64,000 nucleotides of DNA from Manihot esculenta (lineage: Eukaryota > Streptophyta > Magnoliopsida > Malpighiales > Euphorbiaceae): NCBI RefSeq assembly GCF_001659605.2, contig NC_035161.2, forward strand, positions 31,295,691-31,359,690, in the 5' to 3' direction. The notes beneath the pieces were generated by a model. The model searched no databases. It had not been told where the DNA came from and saw nothing but the letters and a program-made list of their open reading frames with translations. The translations under genes were made by a program, and so were the position numbers. Shown here one piece after another: positions 22,901 to 37,900 of this stretch. The stretch's first letter is position 1. The number at the start of each line of letters is the position of its first letter.

Positions 22901-25900
22901 CCCTTGTCCAAGATCACTAACACAAGATGCAAGTAGCAGGGAATTGAGAGGAATAGCCGGTCTTGCTATCCATAAACCGGAACTATCATCGCGAGTATAT
23001 ATCTTTGGAATATCATACCATTCATGGCGGTCCATTGTGACAAGGACAGACTGCAGAATTACATAAGAAAAAGGATAAAAAAACAGAAGAGGGAAGTACT
23101 TATCTCCGGAACTAAATCAATTAGTACAGAAAATAGAAGGGTCTACATATGCACATATATATTTGGAACACACAATGTTAGATTATTATCCATGTTTCTA
23201 TTATTATCTTCAGGAAAACCCATATCTTTTGAACCAGCCAATTACTACTGCTAGGTCAATATACAGTGTTGTGACATCTTAAACCTAAAACAGCATACCA
23301 GAACTCTGTGCTACAAAAACACATCCCCCAGGTGACATGTTAATGTTATAGAAGTATAGTACACCTTTGTTCGATGACGGTCCTTGTAGGAGATATACTC
23401 TAATGGCACTCGAGCACCCCTAGACAACTTAGAAAAAACTGAGATTAGTTCTTCAAGTTGCAAAATCTCCACATCAGCAAACTTCGTAATGATGGCATGC
23501 CGAGGAACTCCCGCTCTAAATAGCATGTATCTGCAATAGGTTGATAATAGTAACATTTAGTAAACAGGTCCAGACAGGTCTAACAACCTCACTAGCCCAT
23601 CCAAATCAATTAGCTATTCCATTCATCAAGCAAGACAAGTTTATACCACATCTAAGTTGCTTTTCTTGCGTGTGTTTTTTTCCCTTTCTCTGTCTGTAAA
23701 ATTTATTTGGAGACCTGTTTGTTGTAGTGCTTTCCCTTGTAATTATAAATAAACGCAAAAAGTAATATTAAAAGACACCTAAGGCTATCAGTGTCAGTCC
23801 AATGTATGATAGGAATGCACAGTTCAAATATTTTTTTCTGAGAAGGTCAACAACCTTTAGAAAAGTAAAATAATTGCAGCTAAAGGATCCTTGTATCCAA
23901 AACTAAAGTGCGTAACCATTTTTCTTTGGCCAAACCAACGAATATTTTGAAAGCTCACAAATTCATTTCTTTCCATTTTATTCACCAAAAAAAAAAAAGC
24001 AAAAGGGATTGCTCCCCTGGGATTTTAAATAGTGTGATTAAATCTTAGAAGTCCAATCAGTTAGAAAAGCACACCAGTGAACACTGAAGACAGAAATTCC
24101 TCATGTTTTACTGTATCTTATGGGTACTTGTTTCTTTTATTTATTTATTTATTTTGGCAAAGATAAGTACACTGTTTTCACATGTAAAAAGAAAAATTAC
24201 TTGTGTAATAGCAAAAGAATCAAAATCATCAACATTGTTTTAAATTGAAAACTCCATTCCCAAACTACAGTAAAACAAAAGGAAATATTGACTCATATCT
24301 TCATTTAAATGATAGACATTGGGAATTCTTCTAGTGACAGAAAGCTTGTATAGTTTAAAACTTTGACAGCAAAAAAACTTCAGGTCCAAAGATTTTCTGT
24401 TTTTGAACATTTCCAAGGTATTGAGATTTGAGAATCCTCCATAAGTAATCAATTCTCTCTGGATATCTTAAAACTTAAAGGTTTTGGTCATAGATCATAA
24501 ATTTTAAGCCAGAAAATATTTATGGGCAATAAATACAAGATATTGTACTAAAAAATATAAAATAAAATTAAAATGTCAAGTGATCTCAACTGACCCAGGA
24601 TCTGAAACATATACAAGACCACAATGGAAGCGGAAGTTTCTGGCCTGTTTAAACAAAAGTCCACTTGTTAAGATGCCTAAAATGATATAAAAGTAATTTT
24701 TTTTTCTCGGAAAAAAAAGGCAGTACTTTAGTTGCTCTAATGAGGAAAGCTATTTGAAATTAAAGAAACAAAATTTACCCACCTGTTGATAAGACAAAGG
24801 GTGTATTACTGCTCCACTTACTTCTAAGAAGTGGTTAGGAGTTATTGAGTGTAAATCTTGAACCTGAAGGAAATAGATAAGGTTTGCATATATTGATGTA
24901 AGGCAATACAAACCAATCAAAGTGATTCTTGGAAAAGAATTAATTTAAGTAGCTATGATTACACTTGAACCTACAAAGTATTGATATTGATATGGGATAC
25001 AAAGCAAAACATGATAATATATCAAAATTTAAAATACTATATATGGTTACGGTTAGGATATGACAATACTTTACAGGACATTTATATAACTATCCTACTT
25101 GTTGGTTGATGAGAATCTCATGTTTCAACTTAAGAGGGAATCTGGGAATGTTATGCAAAGTCAACAAGTACTTTACAAATTCCTATTTAGGGGGATTTTA
25201 TACATTTCCATTTAGTTGGAGAATCCCTTTACTATGGTACCATATTATATATATTTTGGGTCTTCCATTATAAATAAGGAAGCTTATGTATTATGAGGAA
25301 TAAAATACAATTAAATACAGCTGTAGCAATACAATTAAATAAATACGTACTAAATACACATAAATCATCAATTGTTATTTTCTTCTTTCTTCTTTATTAT
25401 TCTAACTTTACAACTACTCAATATGAATATTAAAAATATTTTTGTCGACAATATGTTTTTAGAAATGACAAGGTTTAAAATATTTCAATTTGAACATTTA
25501 TCATATTCCTAGTGAGCAGATCTATAAAAGACAAGATTAAAGTAGTTGAGAAAGAGAAAGAGAGAACGTTCTGTAAAATATTTCATTATTTTAATTTCAC
25601 AAGTTGGTTATTAATTCTTTGTTCTTCTTCATTAGGCATAAAATGTTTTAGTAAATATGTTTTGAGGACACTATGAAAAACTTTTAGAGGAAGGTACTGA
25701 CATTCCAAATATAATTTTTAAAAAATTTTAAATTTTAAATTTTTTGAGAAATATCTAAAGAATGTTTCTCTATGGTTTATGTTGAATACGTTACCAACAG
25801 TATACCATAACATCCATGCATCAGATGAACAATTTGTCCCAATAAATTTCAGTAAATGTTTTATAAGGAACTTGGGATTTATAAATAAAAGCAATGGCTA

Positions 25901-28900
25901 ATTCTCATTTCACAACAGTCTTGCCTCAAATGGAAAGCGGAAAGAATACCAAATAATAACAACAACAACAAAAGTGAAAAGGGAAAAACAAAAAGTATGA
26001 CCATGAACTTTTGAGGTATTTTTCATTTGATCATTAGTATTAAATCCAACACAAAGTATATCCTGCAATTCTATCCATTAAAATCCAATTCCTATTATTT
26101 TCTGATATACCAAAAACAAAAGAATCCAATTTGTTAGTAGAAATAATTACATTGCTTCCACCAACACTCTTACTTGTACATGTCGGTATAGGCCTTAAAC
26201 AAACACCTCTTATATATGCTGTCCCAATAGCCCTTGAACCAACACAAAATAACTTTATAGCTGCTACTTAAATTTTCTGTTTACAATATATATCAATACA
26301 TGTTGAGGAAGTCATTTAAAGAAATTCAGGCACAAAGTAAACTGTTACATTTGACACCAATTGTCCAACTCAAGTCTGGTGCATATAAAGAGAGATTTCT
26401 ATTACAAATAGCTACTCAAACCATTTCCATATGATGAAATTACAATGATCAAACCAATTTGAGTTCTTAATAAAAATAAATAAATAAATAAATCCAAAAG
26501 TAAAATCTTACCACTATGTTTATTGTCAAAGAAGTGCCACCTCTTTCAATCTGTAATTCAACCTCATGGTCAACATTGTCATCAAGCAATGTCTCCAATT
26601 TCAAAAATTGAGTGGTTACCTGCATTATCCACATTACAACTCCATTAAGAGGACAAATAACCAAAGAATTCATTTGGAACAAATATCATGCAATACAGTC
26701 AACTAATCCATTATTTGGATATGTGGAAACTGACAAAATCAAGTGACATGCTTCAGACACCCACTGATCATTTAGAAACCAACCTAGATTGACAATTTTG
26801 ACAATGATGGACCGATTCAATCTTGCCTCTGTTTAGTACACTGTTGCACATTGTTCATCTTTGTAATTCTCAAAGCTAATTCTCATAACACTACATCACA
26901 CATAATTGAGAAAAATACTGCTAAACTTTCACCTTGAGCAAGAAATCCTTTACCATTTGTTGTCACGCAGTATCACTTAAGAATTACATCTACTGTAGAA
27001 TAATAAAAATTTGTTAAAGGGTGAATGCGTTGAAAAAAAATTTCCTATCAGTAGCATTCTGTGGAAGTGGTTAAGGGTGCATTCATCCGCAAGTGCTCAC
27101 ATGTAGTATGTGCTAAAATGTTAAAGAGCTTTTTATTAATCTAAAATAACAAACACATAGTCTCATAACAATGTCAACTTATATCATAAACACCAAATGA
27201 ATGAACAAATAAAAGGCAAACCTCAAGGTTTTTCACAACAATAATGAAGATATTACTCACTCGATCAGCCATATTAATTGCATTATAAAGGAACAAATCA
27301 CAATAAACTATAATTGAGCATGATACTGACCATGACTCCCGATGACATTACAAAGCTATTGACTTCGAACTCAACCAAAAAAAAAAAAAGAAAAACTAGA
27401 AAACAAAAAGGAAAATGGAAAAAGAAGATACAAGGAGAGAGAATATTATGAATCTTACATACAAGAGTTTTGTCATTTATAATGCAATTCTTACAGAACT
27501 AATACAAAAAATATTGCTCACATTTGAAGTCATTTAGAAAATTGTTTGCTGCAATTAATCAAGAGTCTACATAAACTATGTACTTAAAGCCAAAACTTAC
27601 TTCTCCATTCACAAGAACTAGCACATCCCCTGGCTCCAACTTTGTATGAGATGGACCACCTGGCACCTGAACAATCCAAGATCATAGGAGGAAAAAGAAT
27701 TACTAAATCTAACAATTTTTTAACTTATAATTTACACTATGGAAAACACAACAGTTTTCTTACCACAGAGTGAACAACAAGCATTCCAGTTTCACCGGTT
27801 GGAGAAGCTTGCCGTACCATCTATAATAAGCCAATAGCAAAATAAGCCATTAACCATAATTCCTAACAATCATCCATCAAGATTCATTACAAAATGAAGA
27901 ATAAGCATTACAATTTACTTAGTAGAGAAGTATGCCTTAACATTGATGCTACTCAAATGATAGAACAAAACATTAAGATTATCCTTAACAATCATCCAAG
28001 ACAATGAACTAGATACCTGCTCTGTTTCACGTTTGAGACCAAGTCGACGAACCTCATCAAATCCTTTATAGCGAAAAGTCACCTATATTAAAAGCTACAA
28101 TGTCATGTCGTGCAAAAAGAAATTCTCAAACATTACAAACAAATGCACAAGTAAAAATACAATTAGCATTATCCATATTATTGAAACCCATAATTCAATA
28201 TTTGTTAATTATAACCAAAAGCTACAAAAAAAAATTACTTAAAAAGCTCATTGTTGATAACCATTTTTATGATGCACATGAAACCTTACCTTGCTAGTCT
28301 GGAGGATAATTTTATATAAGAATGTTCAATTGTGTCACATTTTCCCCTAATCTCTTTCAGATGCTTTGGGAAATACTAGAGAACAACTCATTTTATCATC
28401 TTAAAAGTTAGTCTGTATTTGAAGGTCTAAAAGTAGGTCTTACACGGTTATACCTCTAAGATGAATTTACAAAAAAGCCCACTAGGCTTGAAGTGTAGAC
28501 AAGCACATACCGCTGAATTCAATTAGCAACATTACGGTTGATAATAGTTGAATTATTAACCTTAAACCAAAGGGACATGGATATCATGTTGAAGAACACC
28601 CAACCTAAAAGTTTATTGACAATATAAATATCCCCTCCTTTGACCAAAATTTTTTAGCAATTACAACATATAATGCACAAAAAGTCTAAAGAATAATAAC
28701 TAGGCAATAACAACGAACCTGAAGTGTACCACGAGATATAAACACTGTGCCCCATCTACTCATATTAGAATCCTTACCCTTCTGGATAAGTTTCAATGTC
28801 CTAACAACCTGCGGTTCAAAACCTCACAATAAAAAAAAATTTCATGCACGTCGAAAGCCCAACTAAAGTAAAGGTTTCATATGTTAAAACAACCAACCTT

Positions 28901-31900
28901 CAACAAATATATAACAGACTGTAGAATTAAAATCATTATTAATTAAACAATAAACCATTAGGATCACCGAACTCTATGAGCACGAGATATTCTTCAAAGC
29001 AGCAATTATAGAGTCTGGTTTCCTCGGTATTACAAAATTGCATGACTACAACACATGTAATTTTCAAATACCACATTTTAAAGTGCTTAGTTCAAATATT
29101 GAAGGGACAATAGTTAGTTGATCAACCTTTTAGTCGTTATACCAACTTCTTTCGTTAAAATTCAAAAGTAAGAGTTGTTGACAATTGAGACATATAGTGA
29201 GTATTATTTTACTATCTTTTAAAGTATTCTTCGAGCAGTCTTTTTGGATTTTTTTTTTTAGGACAATGTAATTCTTTTAATAATTACACTAAATTTCCTA
29301 TTAAAACTTTTAATAACAAAAGTTATCCTTTCTTTGGAAATAAAATAAACCCATTTAAACCAAAAATAACTTTAAAATATGATTAGTGCTTGCTTCTATC
29401 TTTAATGTATAATTATTTAACCCATTAAAAAAAATAAACTGCGAGATTTATTACATTATATTAAAATTTTTCATTTATGTCCATATTGATCATCACACTT
29501 ATTAATAATCACCAAAGTTGTTAAAGGTGCAAAAAGGTGCTAGGTGAGGCATCATCCCTCGGCTCAAATAAGATAAGGCTTCCTGCACAGAACGGCCTCC
29601 TCAGATCATTGAACCGGGAAAGAGTAAGCAATGCCTCACTAAAGCACTTGGTAATTTTCTTAAATGCTTTTTTAAACAATAAAGGAGAAACTCTAGCTTC
29701 TTTGTATCTCTTTCAAATAGTAGACAACGCTCCCACAACAGCTAAAACACAATATTCTTCCTCTTTCTTGCTCTCCTAACACAAGAAACTAGGTATGTCT
29801 CTCCCCTCCCCATTTTTTCTGTTTTTATCCTTCTTCCATTTTTTCTATTTTTCTCCTTCTTTCTTTCTCTCTTCCTCGTTTCTCCCCCTACTAGATCTAA
29901 ACCAACGACAAGTTCTTTCTCTTTTTCAATTTTTCTCTCCTCTTCTCCCTCTTTCTTTCCTCTTCTCCTTCTTCCTCTCTCTTTTGCTTCCTCTCTTCTC
30001 TCCCTATTGGACTTGGCACAGCAGCATATCCTTTTTTTTCTCTTCTTTTATTCTCTCCTCCTCCTATTGTCTCCTCTTCTTCGCTTCTTTGCTTCTCAAG
30101 ATGGCACTATGGCAACAACTTTCTCATTTTTTTATAACAGCAACATTTTTTATTGATTTATTGCTTATTACAACCATTGTTGTCAAGTTAAGAATCAAAA
30201 TCCTCATTTTTTAAATAAAGAATAGATTGAACCATAAGAGTTGATGCAACTTCGAAAAATCAAGTGAAAATAATACATATATATATGATATGACTCGGTA
30301 CTTGTCCATATCAATACATATATATACATATATATAAGTGGAAAGGGAAAGAATAATGTGATTACCAAAAATGCGCTTTATTTTTAACATTTTACAATTA
30401 TATATTTTATTATTTAAATTAGTTTTAGAGTTTAGATAAATTTAAAGTTATTAATCCTACTTATATTTAAACACCATTTGATAATTTATTATTACTTTTA
30501 AAGTAAAATTTTCTAAGAAAATGACTAAAAGATAAAATTTATTTTTTTAAGAAAAGTATTTTCATGTTTTTAAAACAAAATTGTCAATTTATTTTTAAAA
30601 AAATAACTAATATTAAAAAAATCACTTTTATTTATAACTTTGATATTTTAAAAAATTAGTGAAACTCAAAAGTACTTTTTTTTTTGTTAATATTTTATTT
30701 TCTAAACCTATTTATTTTATTAATTTAATAAAACATGTTATTTTTAATTTGTGATTTTTCATTTAATTAGATTGATTTTCTATTAATTTTATAGATTTCA
30801 TGTTGCTTTGAATTTATAAAATGTTTAAAACGAAATTTTACTGGATTGTTCTCTTTTAAATTGATTGGTTCCATTGCTATATTTCAAAAATTTTCTTCTA
30901 AAAAATTTAAAATTTATATAGTGATTTATCAATTGCAACTTTCTCAATATTATATGAATATTTGACACTCTCTTCTACATTGTAGACTTTCATGTGATGT
31001 AATCAAATTTTTATAGGTATTTAAAACTTAAGTGAATATTTTGTATGATTATACTATTATAATTTATATAATTATATTGATCTGATAAATTGATGACATT
31101 AAATCCATAAGAATAGTTAGGGAAATTTATACTTTTATTTTTTTTATTTTACTAATAATATTTGGATGTTTAGTATTAATTAATATGTTTTTTGTTCTTA
31201 ACTGTTGTTTGAGTAGGATTTCTTCTATTAATTTTATTGTTTATTATAAGCAACGGGTATAGATAGCATGCAACACACGTAAATAAAATAATATTGTATA
31301 CATATATATATATACACACACACATAATCAAGTAATTTATCAGCAAACTGGATGGACCTCACTTGGGGTGATTGTGCCTTGTATGATATGATGTCCTAAA
31401 AATATATTCCTAGTTTAAAAAGAAGGGCTATCTTAGATTTAGATATAGCTAAAGTATTTTTGTGGATTACTGAAATGGAGGTATGCAAAGGTTTAAATGT
31501 TGGTCCATGTTCTTTAAGAACATCATCAAAGCAAATAATGCAGCACTGTGAACAGGGTTGGAAAAAAAATGTCATTCATAGTCTTCTAAAGTTCAAAAGG
31601 AGCATTTTTCATCCAAAAGGCATAACATTCAATTGAAATTGTCCAAATGGTAAAGTAAAAGCGGTCTTTTATCTGTCTTCTAGTTTTATTTGAATTTGCC
31701 CAAAACCAGAGTTCATGTCAAATTTTTCATATATATATATGATGTAATGATTGTTGTTAAGTTTTTATAATAAGAAAAAGAAGGAAGGGAAGGAAAGAAA
31801 TAGAAGAGAAGAAAAATAATTAAAAGTGTTACATCTTTACAAACATTCAGATGCTCATGAACATTTGAGATAAACTCCTAAACCTTATTTCCAGACGCTA

Positions 31901-34900
31901 GAGGACTCTGACTCCGTTCCGCTACCTGCTTCTTCGTCGACAGATCCTGCTCCCACTGATCCTTCACCGTCTGATTTGGATTTGCCCATTGCTCTTCGCA
32001 AAGGTAAACGTACTTGCACTTATCCTATTTCATCTTGTGTCTCTTATGATCAATTATCCTCCTCTTCTCCGTTGTTTTGTCACTGCCTTTAGATTCTATT
32101 TCAATTCCCAAAACGTTATTGAGGCTTTGTCCATCCTGATTGCGGCTGCAGATGGAAGAGGAAATGATGGCCCTTGAACACTAATGGGTACTTGGGAGTT
32201 GAATGTCCTGCCCCAGGAAAGCGGGCTATTGGGTGCAAATGGGTGTTTTGCAGTAAAAGTAAACCCTGATGGATCTATTGCTCGCCTCAAGGCCCGTTTA
32301 GTGCCAAAGGTTATGCACAAAACTTATGGAGTTGACTATTCGATACATTCTCTCCAGTTGCCAAGCTCGCATCCGTCCGATTTGTTTGCGTATAATTATA
32401 TTGCTAGGCAAAACTGCACACTAGAGGATACAGCACATTTTCAACTGAAAATTTTTACTTCATCTAGTTAATTCCAACAAAAACTAACAACAAAAGTAAA
32501 CATCTTCAATTCATGCTTATCTTAAGTTAGAATAATCAAGACATCTTAATTTTATTTCTAATCTTTGAGCGGTTCACTCATTGAGCAACTCAAATTGTCC
32601 TTCTGAGATTATTTCACCAACTACAAGTGTTATAAGCCTTTAATGATGAAACCAACATGTAGAAAAAATAAAATAAAATTCTTACCCGCTCTAATGGTAA
32701 AAAGAACGCAGATGAACTTGATGACCTGTTGTTCTTGCCCCCACCATTCAGAGCCACTGCCTTGCCTTGCCGATCAATCACTGGTGAACCACTAGAACCA
32801 CCTCTAGTTCCAGAAGCTGCCTGAAAATAATATGAAAACAGAAAAAGAGCGCTCTACTATTAATCAAATTCTAGCAACCACACTTAGTACTAAATGAAAC
32901 AAACCGTGCAGGTACAAGTTTATTAAAAGCAAGATAACAGGCCTCCTTCGTTATTAGTATGTCCAGTCCAGTGACAAAGTTAATACATTACAACATGCAT
33001 ATTGATCATCCAAAATGTCCAGAATTTACAAAAGCATGAATTTCAAGCCAAAATTATTAGGCAGCCTTTAAAGAAAACATTTGTCAAAAAAACTTATTCA
33101 AAACTAAAACACTTTCTTCCATTCTTGAAATATGAAATTCCATTTTTACATTCTTGTCAAAACTAGAAAAGACATTTGAAAAGTAAAACACTAAAGTCTA
33201 ATCCAAAAGTTTAAGCTATTTTCATATGCATAAACATTGAAACACAAGGAAATTTCATATGCATAAACATTGAAACATAAGGACGTGATATACTAGGAAA
33301 AAAAAAATTATGGCCAACTTGTGATGGCAGTAACAAATCATAATACCTCAACAAATTTCTATACTATGTAAACCATTCTACTGGAAACTTAAGGTATCAT
33401 CTGCAGAATACTAGAATCCAAAAATCATACAAGGCCATACAATAATTCTATTTAACATCTATACTTCTATAGAAAAATTATATTTTAAAGGTGAATGTTT
33501 CCCTTGGGTAATTGCTACAAAATTAAATAAACTATATATTTTCTTTTGTGGATGGGAAGACTTGCTACAATGTTAACTCCTTAAATGCATGTGTTGTTAG
33601 AATAGTAGCAAGCTTATGCTGCTCTCTTTTTATATTGCCCCTTTTCTGATCTATTTGGAATAAACTACGATACTTTCGGTGGAAAAGGACACTTTCCATG
33701 TTTGTTAGCTGTAGCATACATGGTACTCAAGCGATATAGCAGAACTAATAACGTAAAATGTGTTAGCCTGTACTACTGTCGCAATGATATTGATCTCTTG
33801 GGTTAGACTGAATGTTGGGACTTTTCAACATAAAGTTATTTTTCTATTACTATGAAATAGCAACTACCATTAAACTATACTTGCTAGATATGAGAAGAAT
33901 TGGATATGTATCTTTTGAATGTTTCTGAGTATAACATATAGCTTGCACAAAAAGCTACACTCATTGTCCTCCTTTAGTTAATATCCCTTGAGAATATTTC
34001 CCCCCAAATTCCGAACAGTATGTAATGTAGACTCTTTATGAAAATTCCGTCCTCCAACTCCAAGCCAACCATAAGCCAAATTCTTCTCCACAACCACCTC
34101 CAGATTGTTTTTTTCCATGGAAGTCTTGCTGGAAAAACCTATCTTTTCCCACCCAGAGTGCTACATAGATAGGCAAGCACGAATTGTGGAAATTAACCCA
34201 GTCACAATCTTATTAACGCACCCATGTGTCAGAAGGTCCTCTACATTCTTCATTTAGCAACACAAAGAACTACTACTTACTTGAATGTAGAATGTGTTGA
34301 AGTCATTATAACCATCCCTGCACCAAATGAAAAGTCACCATTAACCACTGCAATGAAATGTAAGAATAACTGACACTTAACTGGAGAGAAGTGTTCTACA
34401 TGTGAGACCAACTACTATAAAAGGAAGTGACTAATCATACACTTGCAGCTTGTTGACAAGGAAAGGCTTCAATAAAAGTCATGCCCAGAAGCTAAGAACT
34501 TTAATATCACATCTATATTCCAAGGTTACCAAAACAAGAGGAAAGTGAACTCGTGTAACTAATCTGAGGATACTTCATCATTATCCTCATTGCAAAATTA
34601 AGATATGTATATATGTAAATATATACAAGAAAAGCAGAAAATTATCCTGCATTCCTGTTGAATGTAAATGCCTATGATTTTATTTAAAACCAGTGGAAAT
34701 TCAATTTCTAGTGTTACAAAGGCCAAAGGCGAGCAATCATAAATATGATGACTCAAAACTCAATCCTTAGGGTATGAATTATGTTAGCAATCCTCTCCAG
34801 ATTTACAAGAGATTTACTCATGGAAAGAAGAAGGGAATGCATGCCAAACAAGTCACTAATGCAGTTGAGAAAAACTAGTATCATGTGCCCATGATGTCCT

Positions 34901-37900
34901 ACTTGCTAGTAGTGTTGTCTCCTATGTGTTAATAGTGTTGTTAGTGTTAGTAGTGTTGTTAGTTGTGTTGTTGGTGTTTTTTTTTGTTTTCTTCCACTTT
35001 CCTTAGTTGTAGGAGGTGGTCCTCCATGTTCTTACCATGCTAATAACTTTCCTTGTTCATAGGAAGAGGTTATCTCTGCTCTTTGTATTTAAGCTCAGTT
35101 GAGTCAATAAAGGAGACATGATTAATTTTTCAAAAGTTATTGAGTACTTAACTCAAGAGATTTACAAGTTCTCTCTTAATAAGCTTGTGTTATTATCATC
35201 AAAAGTCGAAAAAAGAAAAAGATTTTCTCTCCATCAGCCATTGATCCCTCAACTCCACCCACTCACCCCATAACTAGATCCATTTCCCGAAACCCTAACA
35301 AATTACAAATAGAAATAAGCACATATGCGTCATAGATACATTGACTGCAAAAAGAACGGAACCAATCATGTACTCAATTTACAATTCGTTAATTTTTTTA
35401 AAAGAAATACAAAAATCTTAAATAAAATAAATTAAATCACACCCTATATAGTGTGCTGTTTAGGGAGCAGTTAGTTTGCAAAAAGAGCCCTACCCAGTTA
35501 TAGTCCCACAAGACAGGACGACAAGAAAGGAACTCTACAGACAATCCAACTGTACATATTTTTTTTTCACATGACACTTAGATTTCTAACCTGCAATCTC
35601 TTTGTTACAGCGCCATGGATAATGACCCTTCATCCAATCAGGTAACGCAATAATTACTAGTTTCAGTCGGAGCCAATTGTATCAAAAAAACTACTTAATG
35701 CAATCTATATACACCCAATAGGTGTATGCAGATTTATGCCACTGATAAATCTATAATCGTAACAACAAAATCTGATGTAGGAGACATATGTTGGCTTAAT
35801 ATCATGAAACATGAAAGAGTGATGCACTTGAAGACATAGGCTTAATATCATGAAATATGGTAAGAAAGCTGAATTCAACTATGAGAAAATAAATTATTTA
35901 ATTAGAAATAATCCATATAACCATCGCAGCATCGCTTGCTTAGAATCACATAATAAAATGCATATTTTACTCAAAGTAAAGGTCTCAGAAGAAGTTAATA
36001 AAAGTATTGTACTTTCTATATGTAGGAGCATCTCGATCCAAACGAGCAAGAGTACCAGCCAAAATCGATACCTGTGATTTAAAGAGATCAATTGAAAATT
36101 CACTAGACAGAAGTATCATATACTGAAAGAGTAAGCCAGATTTTTGTATCACTTTCAAATGGTTCAGGGAAATAAACTGCACAAAGGAAAGAGAGCCACC
36201 AACACAAACAGAAACAGAATTTGGGTGAGATGAAATTCTTATATTTCATCTTAATTCAGGTTGCAATCAGGAAACAACAAAGTTTATAACATTTTTATTT
36301 CGCATAATTTAGCCTTCTCTACAAGTGATAAAGATTTATCTTACATGTTAACAATGACCAAAACTAGATTGCAGCTAAGTTAATGTCAATGTTTTCAGTT
36401 AAAATAATAAACAGCGCTACTATTTAGATAATTTAATGTTATTCAGGACATCATTCTTTTGGGAGGCCTATTTCCTGTTCAGTGTGCCCATATAAGTGCT
36501 TCTTGTGCATGCTATTACCAAGTCCCAATGGCCTGAACTGAAGAATAGTGAACAGCTGCATATTCTCCTCCAAAGGTTTCTTCACTGTTTCCATACTCCT
36601 TTTGCTTTCCTGAGCTGCTCTTTTTTGCCCATTCTTCCATCCCTTTGATATATCATCCAATGCATGCTCTTACTCTGTTCTATTTTTCTATTTTGTTCTA
36701 CAATGTACGAGTCATTTGCTATCTTGGAAACAGTTGCACCAACTTCGTAGTTTTCTTTTTATTCTCTTGATATTTTTTGCATGACTTTGTAGCCATAACA
36801 TATTTAACTAGCCAAACTTTGCAAGTTGAACTACAAAAATGAGGATTGGGTTGGAAAACTATTAAATTTAGTGCCATCTTTAGAGATTTAATTGAGAATC
36901 AGCTTTAAGTAACTTCAGATTATCAACATGCATCCTGATGTCTGATTTTGTAAATGGTGGATGCCCTGATGTGGCCTTGACAAATAGTAAGCAATCAAAT
37001 GGAACAATCAAAGAGGAATTTCTGATATGAAGATGTTACGCAAAAACCAATAGTTCTAGCCATTACTGTACACAAATACATAGACTATAAAAGGATGGAA
37101 AGACTGGTACTGGTTTGACAAATATAGTCATTAAGATGTGAAAAAACACAGGCAAAGTTAATTATTGGCTCCAACTTTACACCCACTACAATAGAAATGC
37201 AACAACTGTCTTCTTCCTCCAATTAGGAGAATTGTCTATCATGCCCCACATTTCAGTCCTTTCCTCTAGTAATGCAGAACAAATGTTCTGAGCAATAACA
37301 GAAACCCATGTAATTGCAAGTGCAATTTTTGTCCTCAAAAAGTCAAAACATGTGTCCACTGCCCATTTGAAATCGCACATCCATGTCAAGCTTTGCAATG
37401 AGTAATAAAGTATGAAGATTGATATGAAGGGAGAAGGGGAGAGGGATCCATAAAGACTGAAGTAAATACCTTCTCATTACTATCATTGCCAACAATTCTG
37501 ATTTCCAGTCCAACACAAGCAGCCTCAGGGGCAAGAGGAATCTCCTCATAGTTCAGAAATTGTATTGCACCAGGATCATAACGAAAGAAGCCAAAATCAT
37601 GGACCTAGGGGAAAAGTCACATAGGGTTTGGGAACAAACATATCATACAAATAAAAGCAACCAAGTCCAACAACCCTGATTCCTGGTCCAACACAAGCAG
37701 CCTCTGGACAAGAGGAATCTCCTCACAGTTCAGGAATTGTATTGCACCAGGATCATAATGAAAGAAACCAAAATATACCTAGGGAAAAGTGAAAAAGTGT
37801 TTGGAAACAAACATATCATACAAATAAATGCAGCAAAGTTAAGCAGTATATGCACATATCTGCAACTAAGATCAGCAAGCAAGTAATCTTACAATCATGA

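Noticed and set aside
29795..30214. 139-codon Leu/Ser/Phe-rich frame
   Set aside because: Produced by a CT-rich tract within an intron; hydrophobic low complexity without any motif.
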